Positions 31,372-42,541 of a DNA stretch of 64,000 nt are shown piece by piece; within the stretch, counting starts at the first letter, position 1; every line of letters begins with the position of its first letter. The position numbers and the translations under genes are program-made. The DNA is from Hetaerina americana. Lineage: Eukaryota; Arthropoda; Insecta; Odonata; Calopterygidae. Below the pieces are notes generated by a model that ran no database searches, was not told the origin of the DNA, and was given only the letters and a program-made list of their open reading frames with translations. The stretch is from positions 1,081,001 through 1,145,000 of the forward strand of contig JAKTNV010000002.1 in NCBI GenBank assembly GCA_022747635.1. Reading direction: 5' to 3'.

Positions 31372-32420
31372 TTCCTAGCCCTTGACTTACTGTGAATAAA
31401 AAACATGCATGTTACGAAAATAAATTCATATGAGGCTTAAGGCATACTTAGCATTAATACACATAATAAAAACCATGGTTAACATAGCCCCATTTTTGAT
31501 TGAGTACATCCATGATAACGGATTACGATTGTCCCTTTCTTTGAACATACAGAGCCACAAAACTTGGGGCAAATATAATTGTCCAAGTTTCATAATATAC
31601 CATTACATATCAAGGCATGAAAGAAATTCTAATATTCGCCGCGGACAAATGAAGTTCCTGAAAGAACCGGGCATGTATACGGGAAATCTCATTTCAGCTC
31701 GTTTTACAATTGAGAACTATTTGTACATTATTATTCGGTACATCGTACATTTTGAGCCACCGCTAAAATACAAAGTTATCACCGTAAATATGCCGCCACA
31801 AAAAATTTGGCGTTTATAATCACGTTCCGCAAGACAACCAAGGGCAATCCCCTGTGAATTCCTGTTTGCAGCCTTACTCAATGGACTGACAGTCTATTTA
31901 CATTTGATTAATGCCCAGTAGTGACCATTAAAAGAAGTATTAACAATTACTCAGTATGACACTTTAAATACTCGAACGATACCCACTATGACATTTACCA
32001 AGACCAATAACATGCTCTAATACCTCAAAGAATTTCAATTCCTATGTTATTGGCATTCCTATTGTTTCTCTGAACAAACAAACGGAGGCCGACAGAAAAA
32101 TAGCAGAAGAAAACTTTCGGCGTGTTGCGTTACGTTTAACTGACAGCGACTATTGCGCTTAAAATTACAAATCTATCCAGCATTAACCCTTTGAAAAAGC
32201 CATAATTACATATTTTTCAATATTCATACCGTGAATATAGTCAATATCCTTCTCCTAGCAGTAACATGACCGTTACCATTAAACACAGGCGGCCAACAAA
32301 ACCATTCGGAAGCAGCTTGGCGACTGTGGGAGATGTTGCGCCGTTACCAAAATAAACGAGAAATTACACTTTCGCCATCTTTTGATTACATTATGAAATA
32401 GCAATTCTGGCGAGGGTGTT
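31372..32420 (-). promoter_or_regulatory. Probable BTBD9 5' UTR and promoter region
   Basis: This lies directly upstream of the BTBD9 ATG. Read on the minus strand, AAAAGATGGCGAAAGTG at about 32375-32391 carries an AAGATGGCG core like YY1 sites near start points of housekeeping genes. A possible acceptor (TTATTCACAG or GGGCTAG) at about 31376-31392 would splice a leader to coding exon 1. No TATA box was singled out. The placement is inference. Confidence 0.35.
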
Positions 32421-32529
32421 ACAAACTACTTCAGATGATACAAATAAACAAAAATTCTCCATTTAGATTTATTAAAATTATAGTTGCATTGGTAAATGCA
32501 TAGGTTGTAATAAACTAAGCAAAACTGTT

Positions 32530-32700
32530 TATATGTTAAGAAAGCTCAATTTTCTCATTTCAAATGAGTATCGTTTAACACTTTACCATGCCTTCTTTCA
32601 ATGTCATTTAAATTATGGTGTTGAGTTATGGGGTCATTCCCCTCATGTTAAACAAATTTGCTACTACAAAACAGCTATTCGCTCTCTTGCTATATACCTG
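32530..32700 (+). pseudogene. LINE reverse-transcriptase C-terminal scrap
   Basis: LRKLNFLISNEYRLTLYHAF, FQCHLNYGVELWGHSPHVKQ matches the conserved post-RT segment (LRxLxxxVSxxxLLxVYHALFxSHLxYGIxLWG) of Jockey/CR1-group LINEs. Confidence 0.65.
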
Positions 32701-32739
32701 TACGGTGGAGTACATGTACTCTGTCTATTTCTTCCCAAT

Positions 32740-33620
32740 CATAAGGCGTCTCCAAACTTTTCAGGTCAAGGGCCGCATTTACAATAAATGGTGTATAGAT
32801 CAGAAACTTGATTTTTCTCTCCTTGTAGTTTTAGGTTCAGAAAATTTAAATGACTAGTTATGTCTGCAGCAAAGGCCAATTTCCATATCTACCCTTCATC
32901 AGTTAGTAATGGCTGTGGCTTGCCTTCACTTCCCAGGATGTCACCTATTTTCTTTCTTAATTCAAATACTCTGCTCAGAATCCAGTTCAGAGTTCAGCTT
33001 TTTCATAGCTTAGCCGTCTTACTGCTGTGTAATATGGTAAATCATGCGATTCTGTGTCTGTATCTTTCAATATGTCTCCTAACTGTCTATGGTGGAGTCC
33101 ATGTGAATTATTAAATTCACCATCTTCACCACAGGATTCAGTACATTGCTAATGTCCACATATTTAGCACACAAAGCTTGCTGGTGAATAATACAGTGCA
33201 GGAACATTGGTTGTGGAATGATTTTCTCATTACACATCTGCTTAACTTGTCCGATCAAGCCTTTCTTTATGCCTTTCATTTTATTTCTTTCATCAAAAGT
33301 CAGACAATTGAAGCTAGTCCAGTCCAAGTTATAATCAGCAAATGTTTTTTTTCGATTCATTGAATATATCCCCTCCGTTAACAGTGCCATACATGCTGTT
33401 TAGGGAAGCCAGCTCTTGTATTATGTTCCTGTATTCATCCACACCTCTAATGAACACATGAATTTTAGAGGTAGAACAGATGTCCAGCTATTCATCCATT
33501 ACAATTGAAAAATGGCAAAACTTGCTTGCATTTTTTAATATTTGAGTCACAATGTCTGATAATAATAATAATAGCTCCACTGAAAGTTCATATCATACTT
33601 ATTGTGCTATTACTTTAATA
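32740..33620 (-). pseudogene. hAT-family transposase-derived fragment (GTF2IRD2/ZBED5-like)
   Basis: The minus strand carries FCHFSIVMDE, then KKTFADYNLDWTSFNCL..., CIIHQQALCAKYVDISNVL, NPVVKMVNLII, then in other frames VRRLSYEKAEL, RVFELRKKIGDILGSEGK, LAFAADITSHLNFLNLKLQG and NQVSDLYTIYCKCGP. The IHQQALCAK and FAADITSHLNxLNLxLQG strings are hallmarks of hAT-derived GTF2IRD2, ZBED5 and FAM200-type transposases. Stops and frameshifts show a dead copy. The element ends are not visible. Confidence 0.8.
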
Positions 33621-33840
33621 CTTTTTAAAATGTAACTAATAGAATGGCATTTGCGGGTGTATACTCTTAAAACAATGTCAGTTATCACAAATGTTTGGTC
33701 AAAGTTTGTAGACATACTGGTGTATGGCAGCGCTTATAACTTTACCAAATTTATAAAAAACTGCAGCTGTGATAGGTTTTTTCAAGAGAATTCTCACTTC
33801 TTTCAACTATACATTTGAACAATTAAAAAAAATGCTATTC

Positions 33841-34202
33841 TGTAACGTTCAGGCAGAAAAGGAGTCTGTGGCGGCTCAACCCTTGAATCATCATTGAGCG
33901 CCATTGCGAACGCGCCTTCGCCGGCAAGTGTTTTGGCTTCCGGCGTTCGCCACCAGGGTCCGCCGCCAGGGCGCAACCACGCCGCCAGAGCCACTCTCAG
34001 TCTCACTCTCTCTCTGACTGGCTCTGGACCGTCACGCGCGCCGCCATCGTGGTCAACCCAAGGACGCTGCTTCCTGGTGAAGGATTCTCTCCTGGCTTCG
34101 CCACCGCACGGCCGAATATTTACTGAATAATTACTGTTCAATCGCCTCATCAAGGTTTTAATTTTCTGAGCACAATAAACTTTACCTCCTTCAGAGTCCA
34201 CA
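33841..34202 (+). repeat. GC-rich island, candidate solo LTR
   Basis: About 360 bp of strikingly GC-rich DNA inside AT-rich surroundings. It begins TGTAACG, has AATAAA near 34174 and ends AGTCCACA, so a TG...CA long terminal repeat is possible, with a polyadenylation signal in the right place for the plus strand. No target duplication is convincing. Open frames across it on both strands look like a by-product of high GC. Confidence 0.4.
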
Positions 34203-34224
34203 GCATTAGGAATATTGACTAAGC

Positions 34225-35330
34225 AATTAGCCTATGGCCCAATTAACAAATATAAAAGACCTCGGAGTTATATTTAACTCACAGTTAACATTCAATCAAC
34301 ATTATAGCTATGTCCAATCTAAAGCATACAAATGTCTTGGATTTATCTTCCGATACTGTAATAACTTAAGCATGTTGAGCCATATAAAGATCTATTCATC
34401 TCATTAGTAAGGTCACTCACTCTTTGAATACTGCTCTTCTGCTTGGTCACCTTACCACAAACTCCATATTCATACAATTGAATATGTTAACAGAAATTTT
34501 GGTTGCAAAATTGCATTCAAATTCAATCTTCTCAAAGATATTTATAGTTATCATGAAATGTTACCTCTACTAAATCTTCCCTCCTTGCATAAATGTAGAC
34601 AAATTAATCACATAACTTTTCTATATAAATTACTGCATAACAAGATTGATTCCTTATAACTCCTAAGGGCAATATCTTTCTGTGTACCTTCACATAACAC
34701 AAGATATGAAGCACTCTTTGAAATTAGATATCAGGCACAAAACTACACTTACTACTTGCCTATAGGCCAGATTATGAGAGATGCCAACAGTTGTGGTTAT
34801 ATTGACCTACTTTCTATCTCACCAGGATCCCTTAAACAAATGTTATTAAAAGTATCTGAATAATTTAAGGATGCTAATTATTGCTGTGTGGATATCTGTT
34901 CATATCAATAATTAATTCCTAATGCCTACTGGGAAAATGTTCCTAATTGATGCCACAAGGTGTAGTTAATAGCTACTTCTAACATTTATCATTTTGTACC
35001 ATCATCTGGCCTGTAGCAAATACCATATTTCTAATATTCTGTTACCATTTTTTAATTTGAATATTATTTAATATTGATATTTAGTCTACATTAATTGACC
35101 TAACTAGGTATGTTTATGAACCTGTATTACCATCTGAAAATGTCTTTCATGCATTGCAAATCAAAATTTTTCTTTCACTTTTAATTACATTTTAATTTTC
35201 AATAATGAGTGTGTAAATGTATGTAATTTGTATCTGTTTGTTAGTGTTTTTTTAACAATTGTGAAACCAATATACGTATTTTGCCTTTCTTTGTGTAAAA
35301 GGGTTATTCCCATTAAATGAATGAAATAAA
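34225..35330 (+). pseudogene. LINE 3' end (RT C-terminal region plus 3' UTR)
   Basis: The plus frame reads IKDLGVIFNSQLTFNQHYSY, KAYKCLGFIFRYCNNLS, LFEYCSSAWSPYHKLHIHTI, EMLPLLNLPSLHKCRQINHI and VPSHNTRYEALFEIRYQ. These match the region after RT in Jockey/CR1-group LINEs (VKDLGVxFD...LEYCSxVWSPY...LLxLPSLExRR). The 3' end GGGTTATTCCCATTAAATGA followed by AATAAAATAAAA near 35330 is a typical LINE terminus. At least one internal stop. Confidence 0.75.
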
Positions 35331-35839
35331 ATAAAAACTATAATATTACCTGCACCTTCCCAATTACCATTCCTTGACTCTTTCTGCGGCTGTATTTCCT
35401 GTCGATGTGTCCATCTAGAATTTATATGATGGCCCTTTCATTTTCTTACATGTTGTACCTACCTCTCTTGTCACTATATTTGAATAATAAAAGTTTCCTT
35501 TCCTCCCATTTTTAAGTATATATATTTTCCTACAAATTGTTAACAAATTCTTCCCCTATATTATTTTATACCTAGCCATCTATGGTTTCAATGATTCAGT
35601 ATTATTTCTTATATCTGCTTAATTAAAAATTTTTCACTTCAGGGATGAAAATTGCTACTGTGAATGATTCTGAAATTGCAATTGATGGCAGGAATATATT
35701 ACAGAGTGAAATGGACGTACCATCATAACAGACAGAAGTTCAAGTGGTTGTTGGGAATGAAGAGAGTAATAACTTCCACTATGAAGGAGGGAGTTAATGA
35801 AGGGGACGTAAATTAATGGCAGGATGTTGAGTAAAGACT

Positions 35840-36110
35840 CATAAAAACTTTGATATGGAGCGTAATTATGTACGGTGCGGAAACATGGCTGTTGAAGCAG
35901 GATGATAGGTGTAGATTAAAGGCTTTTGAAATGTGGGTGTAAAGAAGGAAGGAAAAGGTGAAATGGACCGAAAGGGAAAAAATGAGAAAGTGCTAGGCCT
36001 GATGGGCGAGGATAATGGTTTGTTGGGAGAAATCATAAGGAGGCAGGCAAAATGGATGAAGAGCGTATTGGCCAGCGGTGGAATGTTGTAGATTGTAATA
36101 TGAGAAAATA
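35840..36110 (+). pseudogene. 3' tail of an endonuclease/RT LINE
   Basis: TLIWSVIMYGAETWLLKQDD with an FEMWV segment downstream matches the C-terminal signature VKTLVWSVALYGSETWTL...FEMWIWRRM of the arthropod endonuclease-reverse transcriptase LINEs. Short and broken. Confidence 0.65.
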
Positions 36111-36124
36111 AAAAAATCAAGAAA

Positions 36125-36660
36125 AAGCCGATCGAAAATCAAAGTCATGATGCTCCTGGTTTTCTTTGATCTGGAAGGTATTGTTCATCATGAATTTCTT
36201 CCTGAAGGACAAACAGTAAATGCTGAGTCCTACCTTACAGTGCTCAAGCGTTTGAGAGATTGCGTGCGTTGTGTGCGACCAAATTTGACTCGTGGCAATG
36301 GATGGATCCTCCACACTATGACAATGCACCAATGCACATTCAGCATTGATTGTTCGCCAGTTTCCGGCGAATAATTCAATCGCCTTGATCCTTAATCATC
36401 CTCCTCATTTGCCAGATCTCGCCCCCTAGGACTTATTCCCAAAATGCAAAAGTGTGCTGAGGGGACATCACTGGGAAGATGTGGACACAATAAAGCGAGA
36501 AACGACGAGGAAACTAAAAAGCCTAACTGCCAAGGGGACTTCTTTAAAGGGTGCTTTAAACAGTGTATGAATAGAAAATGGAATAAGAAGGCATAGCCCT
36601 TGAATGGAAGGAGTACTTTGAAGAAGGGGACAAAATCGATGTAGACTAAATTGTGCAAAA
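36125..36660 (+). pseudogene. Mariner transposase 3'-half remnant
   Basis: The plus frame starts VFFDLEGIVHHEFLPEGQTV and continues NAESYLTVLKRLRDCVR, WILHTMTMHQ (degraded HHDNAPAH). Later frames hold YFEEGDKIDVD before the stop near 36650. The EFLPEGQTVN motif is shared with the intact mariner at 17559, but divergence is high. Confidence 0.75.
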
Positions 36661-37640
36661 TGAAGTTTTTATGGCGTCAGTGCACATATTTATTGGACAG
36701 ACCTCTTAGAGGGGGGCGGGGATTGTTAGGTAAAAGAGGAAAAAACATGAATAGGATAGGGATTTTGGATGGTTTGAGGAGGGAAAGTAGTACACATAGA
36801 TGAAGAGGGAATTTTTGTTGAGTAGGATGTTAGATTTTCTTTTGTTAGGAGTCACAAAATATTTATTTAATACTCGTAGTTTTTTGAATTCAAAACCTAC
36901 CTTAAACGGTATATTACCTATTAAAAAATGCATAATGGCCGTCGAGATCACAGTTGAAATAAATGGCACTTATATGGGCAAATTATTTCTCACCCCCGAG
37001 GAATAGACCAAAAACTGTTCATTTTTAATTATACTGTTGACAAGGGCAACAGTAGTTTTACACGTCTTGGCATCGGCAGAATATCTTTTCATTATATTCC
37101 GAGACCAGCCCAAATGGCTTAATGTGGAACATGGGAAACGGAGATCATCACAATGAAATTATCTCCCCAGCCCACAAGTACTGACTTCTTTACCTCCAGT
37201 AACAGTATCCACTGATCCTCATTCTCTAGCTTTTTTCCAAATTCTTCAAATCCAGACACACCCTGTGCTCGCCTCCCATCTCATCCCACTCCAATGACTT
37301 ACGCAAGTCAATACTAATTAAATATGAACATGATTTGTCCATATTCAATAATTACATCACTATACAAAATTTGCACTAACATACGAGTACATATTTTTTA
37401 TGTGATGCAAACTGACAATCAGTGATGATATCACGTCAAAAACACTTTTGAGGAAGGCGACTGGAAACCTTCCAATAACTAATACTAAGAAATGGTGTTT
37501 AAAATTAATATTGAAATGAGTCCTGACAGCTAAAGGACCCGCCCCAAAGGCCACTTTCACAGCAGCAAAAAAGGCAAGGCCGCCACGGTTGCCATCGCTC
37601 CGGTGAAAACGAAAATAATTGGAGTTGGAGTCATTTGATG
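36661..37640. other. Intergenic DNA without recognisable gene
   Basis: A short open frame at 36800-37006 has no family match I recognise. The remaining sequence shows no element ends. Confidence 0.35.
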
Positions 37641-37746
37641 CGGAGAGTCAATAAAGTAAATGGTAAGACACGTTTATATATATATGTATATATATATATA
37701 TATAAAAATATCTTCGAAATGGAACACTCTTTGGCGACGCACAAAT

Positions 37747-37955
37747 ATATATAAACACAGATGTAGATTTTTACAATATAGAGACACAAAGAAAGGACAC
37801 TCACAATTTGTTATTTGACGTTTCAACAGCACGGCTGTCGTCTTCAGAATCAGAATCCTTCTGAAACGACAGCCAAGCTATCGAAACGTCAAATAACAAA
37901 TTGTGAGTGTCCTTTCTTTGTGTCTCTATATTCTAAAAATCTACATATGTGTTTA
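37747..37955. repeat. Large inverted repeat with hammerhead-like cores (Penelope-like terminus)
   Basis: Arms 37747-37824 and 37883-about 37955 are nearly identical in inverse orientation over more than 70 bp, with only a few mismatches (contents: CACAAAGAAAGGACACTCAC, AATTTGTTATTTGACGTTTC). The spacer carries CTGAAGA...GAAACGTC on the minus strand (37847-37817) and a degraded CTGAAAC...GAAACGTC on the plus strand (37861-37890). The right arm is cut by the Helitron at 37956. Confidence 0.85.
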
Positions 37956-40228
37956 TCTATATATATAAAGGAGAGTGTTTGTTTGTATATATGTAATTTG
38001 TTTACTCTTTTGCTGTCATAGAAACAGCATTTTTCCAACTATGCCAGCAGGATACTTTTGCAAGAACACTATTGTATTAAGAATTGCCGAGATATTATAC
38101 GTGGAATACATCAAGGAATGTCTTTTGCAGAAGAAAAATGGGCAACTTTGATCCTGAGAATAATATTTATTCATGTGACGCATTGGGCCGAGTCTACACA
38201 GTCCATCCTAACAACGCCGAATGTTATTTTTTAAGAATGCTTCTACATACCATTAGAGGACCTCGCTCATTTGCAGAATTAAGAACAGTAAACGGAGAAA
38301 TATGTGAGACATTCAGAAAAGCTTGCCAGAATTTAGGGTTGCTAGAAGGAGATCAACACTGGGATGACTCATTGCGAGAGGCCAGTTTGATTTCTCTTCC
38401 AGGACAAATCCGAATTTTGTTTGCCATCATAATAACCTCCTGTAATCCATCTAACCCAAAAACAGTATGGGAAAAATATAAAGACTCAATGAGTGAGGAT
38501 ATACTGGCTAAAGTTCGAAGTGAAAATCCTACATTGGATATTACGTTTAACTCCGACATTTTTAATAAAACTTTGATTATTTTGGAGGAAAAGTGTATCA
38601 CCATGGTTAACAAGACTTTAGTGGAACTCGGTCTTTTTGCACCTGTACAAGATCAACAGGGTGTATTTTATCCAGATTATATACGTGAAACTAGTTACAA
38701 TGTCTTAGACTTAGAAGCATACATCGCGGATAAAAAGCCACTTCTTAATGAAGATCAGAAATTCGCGTACGAAACAATAATGGATCAAGTAGATAAATAA
38801 GAAGGAGGTATCATTTTTCTTGATGCTGCTGGTGGCACGGGAAAAACATTTTTAATTAATTTAGTTCTCGCTGAAATCAGGGTTCATGGAGAAATTGCTC
38901 TAGCCGTTGCATCTTCAGGTATTGCAGCGACATTAATGGAAGGAGGAAGAACAGCCCACTCTGCCCTTAAGTTGCCACTTAATATTTCCCGACAAGAAAA
39001 TCCCACATGTCATATAAATAAAACAATCTGCCAGGCACAAGTTCTTATAGAATGTAAATTGATAGTATGGGATGAGTGTACGATGGCTCATAAAAAAATC
39101 TCTTGAGGCCCTCAACGCAACACTTCAAGATCTTAGAGGAAACTGCAGTTTAATGGGAGGAGCTCTGGTACTCCTGTGTGGAGACTTCCGTCAAACTCTG
39201 CCTGTCATTCCAAAATCGACTCCAACCGATGAAATTTATGCCTGTTTAAAACATTCTGTTCTATGGAATCATGTCCAAGAAATTAGCCTTAAACAAAACA
39301 TGCGAATCCTCTTAAGAGATGGGAATGCTCAAAATTTTGCAAATAAACTTTTGGAGATTGGAGAAGATAGATTAGTTATTGAAGCATCTGGTATGATAAA
39401 ATTGTCATCAGATTTATGTGTATCGGTGAAAACTGTCCGCGATATGATACAAGCAGTCTATCCTAACGTTAATCAAAATTATAAAAATTTAGAATGGTTG
39501 CGAGAAAGAGCCATTCTTGCTCCTAAGAACGATGATGTTAATGAAATTAACAAGGAGATACTAGCCATGCTGCCAGGAGACGTGATTGAATATAAATCGG
39601 TTGATACCGTAGTGGATGCTGACGAAGCCGTCAATTATCCAACAGAATTCCTAAATTCACTTGATCCAGCTGGATTGCCGCAACATCGCATTATACTTAA
39701 AGGAGGATCTCCAATCATTTTATAGCGAAATTTAGATCCACCAAAACTCTGCAATGGGACACGATTGTGTGTGACAAAATTAATGAAAAATATAATCCAG
39801 GCAGTCATTTTAACTGGAAAAGGAAAAGGTGAAATAATTTTTATTCCACGGATACCTCTAATCCCAACTGTTCTTCCCTTCAACTTTAAAAGATTACAGT
39901 TTCCAGTCCGGGTAGCTTTTTCAGTTACCATTAATAAATCACAGGGACAGTCTTTAAAGTTTTGTGGTGTTGATCTAAGATCGCCATGTTTTAGCCACGG
40001 GCAACTTTATGTTGCTTGCTCCAGAGTAGGTTCGCCTAAAAATTTATATATGCTTTCTCCCGGATATGAAACAAAAAATGTAGTTTATAAACAGGTGTTA
40101 AATAAAAAAGATTCTTAAATTTGTATGAAGTAGTGTATTATTGTACTTTATAATTTGTTGTTTTTATTTATGTAGTATATTTATATCATTGTTTCTCCCT
40201 AACCCGTGCAAAGCCGGGTATTCAGCTA

Positions 40229-40229
<1 letters not shown>
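37956..40229 (+). mobile_element. Helitron with both termini, helicase-only derivative
   Basis: The 5' end starts TCTATATATATAAAGGAGAG, the usual TC start of arthropod Helitrons. The 3' end has a CCCGTGC..GCCGGG hairpin (40203-40218) followed by TATTCAGCTAG and a T. The flanks are A (37955) and T (40230), as expected for Helitron insertion between A and T without duplication. Only the C-terminal, PIF1-like helicase part of the usual Rep/helicase protein is present, so the 2274-bp copy is internally deleted or a 5'-rearranged derivative and non-autonomous. Confidence 0.88.
38084..40118 (+). pseudogene. Helitron PIF1-like helicase (broken)
   Basis: The reading frame starts near 38084 and is interrupted by an in-frame TAA (38798-38800), a one-base shift in an A-run near 39095, and a TAG near 39723. 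Motifs in order: Walker A ([19 protein letters not shown]), SSGIAATLMEGGRTAHSALK, Walker B ([12 protein letters not shown]), CGDFRQTLPVIPKS, WLRERAILAPKND, RLQFPVRVAFSVTINKSQGQ and HGQLYVACSRVGSP. The upstream block PGQIRILFAIIITSCNPSNP is the linker found before the helicase in Helitron proteins. No Rep (HUH) motif is present. The helicase unwinds donor DNA during rolling-circle-like transposition. Closest relative in the window is 55750-57740, which is more decayed. Confidence 0.9.

Positions 40230-40317
<88 letters not shown>
40230..40317. repeat. (AT)n microsatellite
   Basis: More than 80 bp of pure alternating TA directly after the Helitron 3' end. It continues on the far side of the deleted mariner, so both parts were one tract. 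Confidence 0.95.
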
Positions 40318-40318
<1 letters not shown>

Positions 40319-41235
40319 GGTAGCACCCAAAAGTGCTAGGACTGATTTTCTCTGGCGCAAACGGAGCGGTGGAGAGGGGTCTGCCTGGCAGGGTAAGGCG
40401 GAGGGGATTCTTAGCAACAGACCAACACCAACCTCAGTCGCCTGCGGACTGTCGTTGAGTGAGGACACCGTTTTTAGTGAAGCAAGATTTTGTCCGCGAC
40501 GAAAAACAAAATGAATCTGAATTTAGAGCAACGTTATTCCGTGAAGTTTTGTGCGAAACTCGGGAAGACGGTAACTGAGACCCTCGATATGATCAAGCAG
40601 GCTTATGGGGACACTGCCTTAAGCCGTTCCACAGTATTTGAGTGGTACAAGTTGTTTAAAGAGGGTAGGGAGCTCGTTGAATACAACCATCGCTCCGGAC
40701 GGCCGTCGACGGCAAGAACCGACACGAATGTGGACAGAGTGAGGACACTGCTGAACACAGACCGACGCTTAGCCAGTGAAGAAATTGCAGACCAGTTGGG
40801 TCTGTCTGCATCCAACGTCCAACGCATTATTTCACAGGATTTGGCCATGTGCAAGGTGTGCGCCAAATTGGTGCCGAAAATTCTGCCATGGCGCGCTCGT
40901 CGTCAGACAGCTCCTGGCCAAATACGGCATTGCCACGTTGCCGCACCCGCCCTATTCTCCCGATCTGGCACCACCGGACTTCTTCTTCTTCCCCCTGATG
41001 AAAAGACAGCTCAAGGGACGACGTTTTGACTCGATAAAGGCCGTTCAAGAGGCTTCGACGAGAGTCATCAACGGCATCCCCAAAGAAAATTTCCAGCGGG
41101 CATATGGGGGATGGGAGCAACGTTATACTAAGTGTGTAGCAGCTCAAGGAGCATACTTTGAAGATTATTAAGTCGATGTAAGTATATCGTCAATAAAATT
41201 CTTGTAAAAAAATCAGTCACTTTTGGGTGCGACCC
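40318..41235 (+). mobile_element. Internally deleted mariner (918 bp) inside an (AT)n tract
   Basis: The left end GGGTAGCACCCAAAAGTGCT and the right end, inverted, GGGTCGCACCCAAAAGTGAC are terminal repeats. The transposase N-terminus (from ATG 40511: MNLNLEQRYSVKFCAKLGKT, SRSTVFEWYKLFKEGRELVE, HRSGRPSTA, ASEEIADQLGLSASNVQRII, KLVPKILP) runs straight into C-H-G-A-L-V-V, the residues that normally follow HHDNAP. It then continues in another frame as YSPDLAPPDFFFFPLMKRQL to RYTKCVAAQGAYFEDY and a TAA at 41169-41171. The first and second catalytic Asp are gone, so it encodes no enzyme but keeps both ends. Confidence 0.88.
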
Positions 41236-41237
41236 TG

Positions 41238-41268
<31 letters not shown>

Positions 41269-41276
41269 TTATTTTA

Positions 41277-41364
<88 letters not shown>
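41236..41364. repeat. (AT)n microsatellite, right part
   Basis: A poly-A-like start followed by two AT runs (about 41248-41269 and 41280-41364). Same tract as 40230-40317, split by the mariner. Confidence 0.95.
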
Positions 41365-41366
<2 letters not shown>

Positions 41367-42380
41367 TACATATACACGTGTCTTACTATTTTACCTCAGG
41401 GTTAATAATTTCCATAACATTTTTAATTTATTGATAAATATTTTGTCTAGAATATTATGTAAAAAATGCGAAAAGATTTATTATGAATGTTGGCTCGTTT
41501 GTTTAAAATATAAAAAATGTCTGATTCATGCCAAAATTTGGAAAACACAATAATTTAATTTTTTGTTGAAATTTATTTCCACCGTTCGAGTTATATAATA
41601 TCCCATGTGGTTAGTACCTTGTAAGTCACTCTGAATTTTGTGTCGTTTTGATGTGCGATGCCACACACCCTAGAGGCGGCGCTCAGGATAACATGCAGAT
41701 GCACTCAACCGAAACACCACAGAGATCTGGGGAGAAACGCGAGGGAGCAGCCTGCTCACAATCCCTCAAGTCATAGGGAACCCATGTGAGCGTCCCACTC
41801 TGTCCCCACCCTCCTTCCTGAATCGATACCCCTACTCTGCTTTCTTCCTCGTGGGTCAGCTCGTCCCTTGATCGTAATGACCCACTCGCTATTAATTCCT
41901 TATCCGGGGTAGTTCCCCAATTCATTTGGAGTAGAAAATAGTTCGAGATATTGGTTTCCTCGCATAAGAAGAGGAAATAAGCAATCTTAGAGGGGAAAAG
42001 TTGCAGCAACTTATATCGTCGCATAACACAATCTTTCTGACTTCTCGGCATTAATTACATTTGGAAACCAATGGAAATGTCGCTACTTGCCGTTTCATTG
42101 CAAATTTTGACGTAATTTCACTTTTCCCAAGCTAACTTAAAAGTCACCAGCAATCACAGGAAAAATCAGTTGACACAGGTGTCCCATAATTGTGAGGTAA
42201 TTCACATATCCGTGGCTTTCGCAACAATACTTATAAAATTACCTCGCATTGAAAGAATCACACCCTTTTTCCCAAGTGCAGCCCAGAGCTTAAGGCAACC
42301 AACATTAATCAGAAGAGGCGCAAATATTAGACAAGTATGCATACACTCACCTCCTTCCAACACGACGACATGCCATGCAG
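41365..42380. other. Intergenic DNA; distal palindrome remnant, otherwise nothing recognised
   Basis: ACACGTGTCTTACTATTTTA at about 41377-41396 is an inverted, imperfect match to the sequence at about 37652-37672, outside the left arm of the 37.7-kb palindrome. A C-rich block near 41780-41920 has an open minus frame with no recognisable protein. Confidence 0.45.
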
Positions 42381-42541
42381 CTAAAGTTGTTCTCAGGATC
42401 ATAAATAAAAGGATAGAGAGTAGGGCAAATGATTACTTAGGGGATGATCAGTTTAGATTTAGGAAGGGGAGGGGCATTCGCAATGTCATTGCAGTAATGA
42501 TATCACTAATCTAGATGAATATAAAATACAATCAGGACGTA
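42380..42541 (+). pseudogene. LINE reverse-transcriptase fragment
   Basis: VVLRIINKRIESRANDYLGD, DQFRFRKGRGIRNVIAVMIS matches the RT block (IINKRIExxxxDYLGEDQFGFRKGRGTRNAI). The same family supplies the fragments at 44.0 and 47.9 kb. Confidence 0.7.

Noticed and set aside
33803..34201. Open frames of 132 (minus) and 78 (plus) residues over the GC-rich island
   Set aside because: High GC removes stop codons on both strands; the sequences are low-complexity Arg/Ala/Pro with no domain.
40226..40468. Open frame encoding long Ile-Tyr runs (also 55239-55502 and 55369-55590)
   Set aside because: Produced by (AT)n microsatellites; no coding meaning.
41683..42051. 122-residue minus-strand frame near the C-rich block
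   Set aside because: No domain, no splice context that helps either neighbouring gene, and no similarity I can name.
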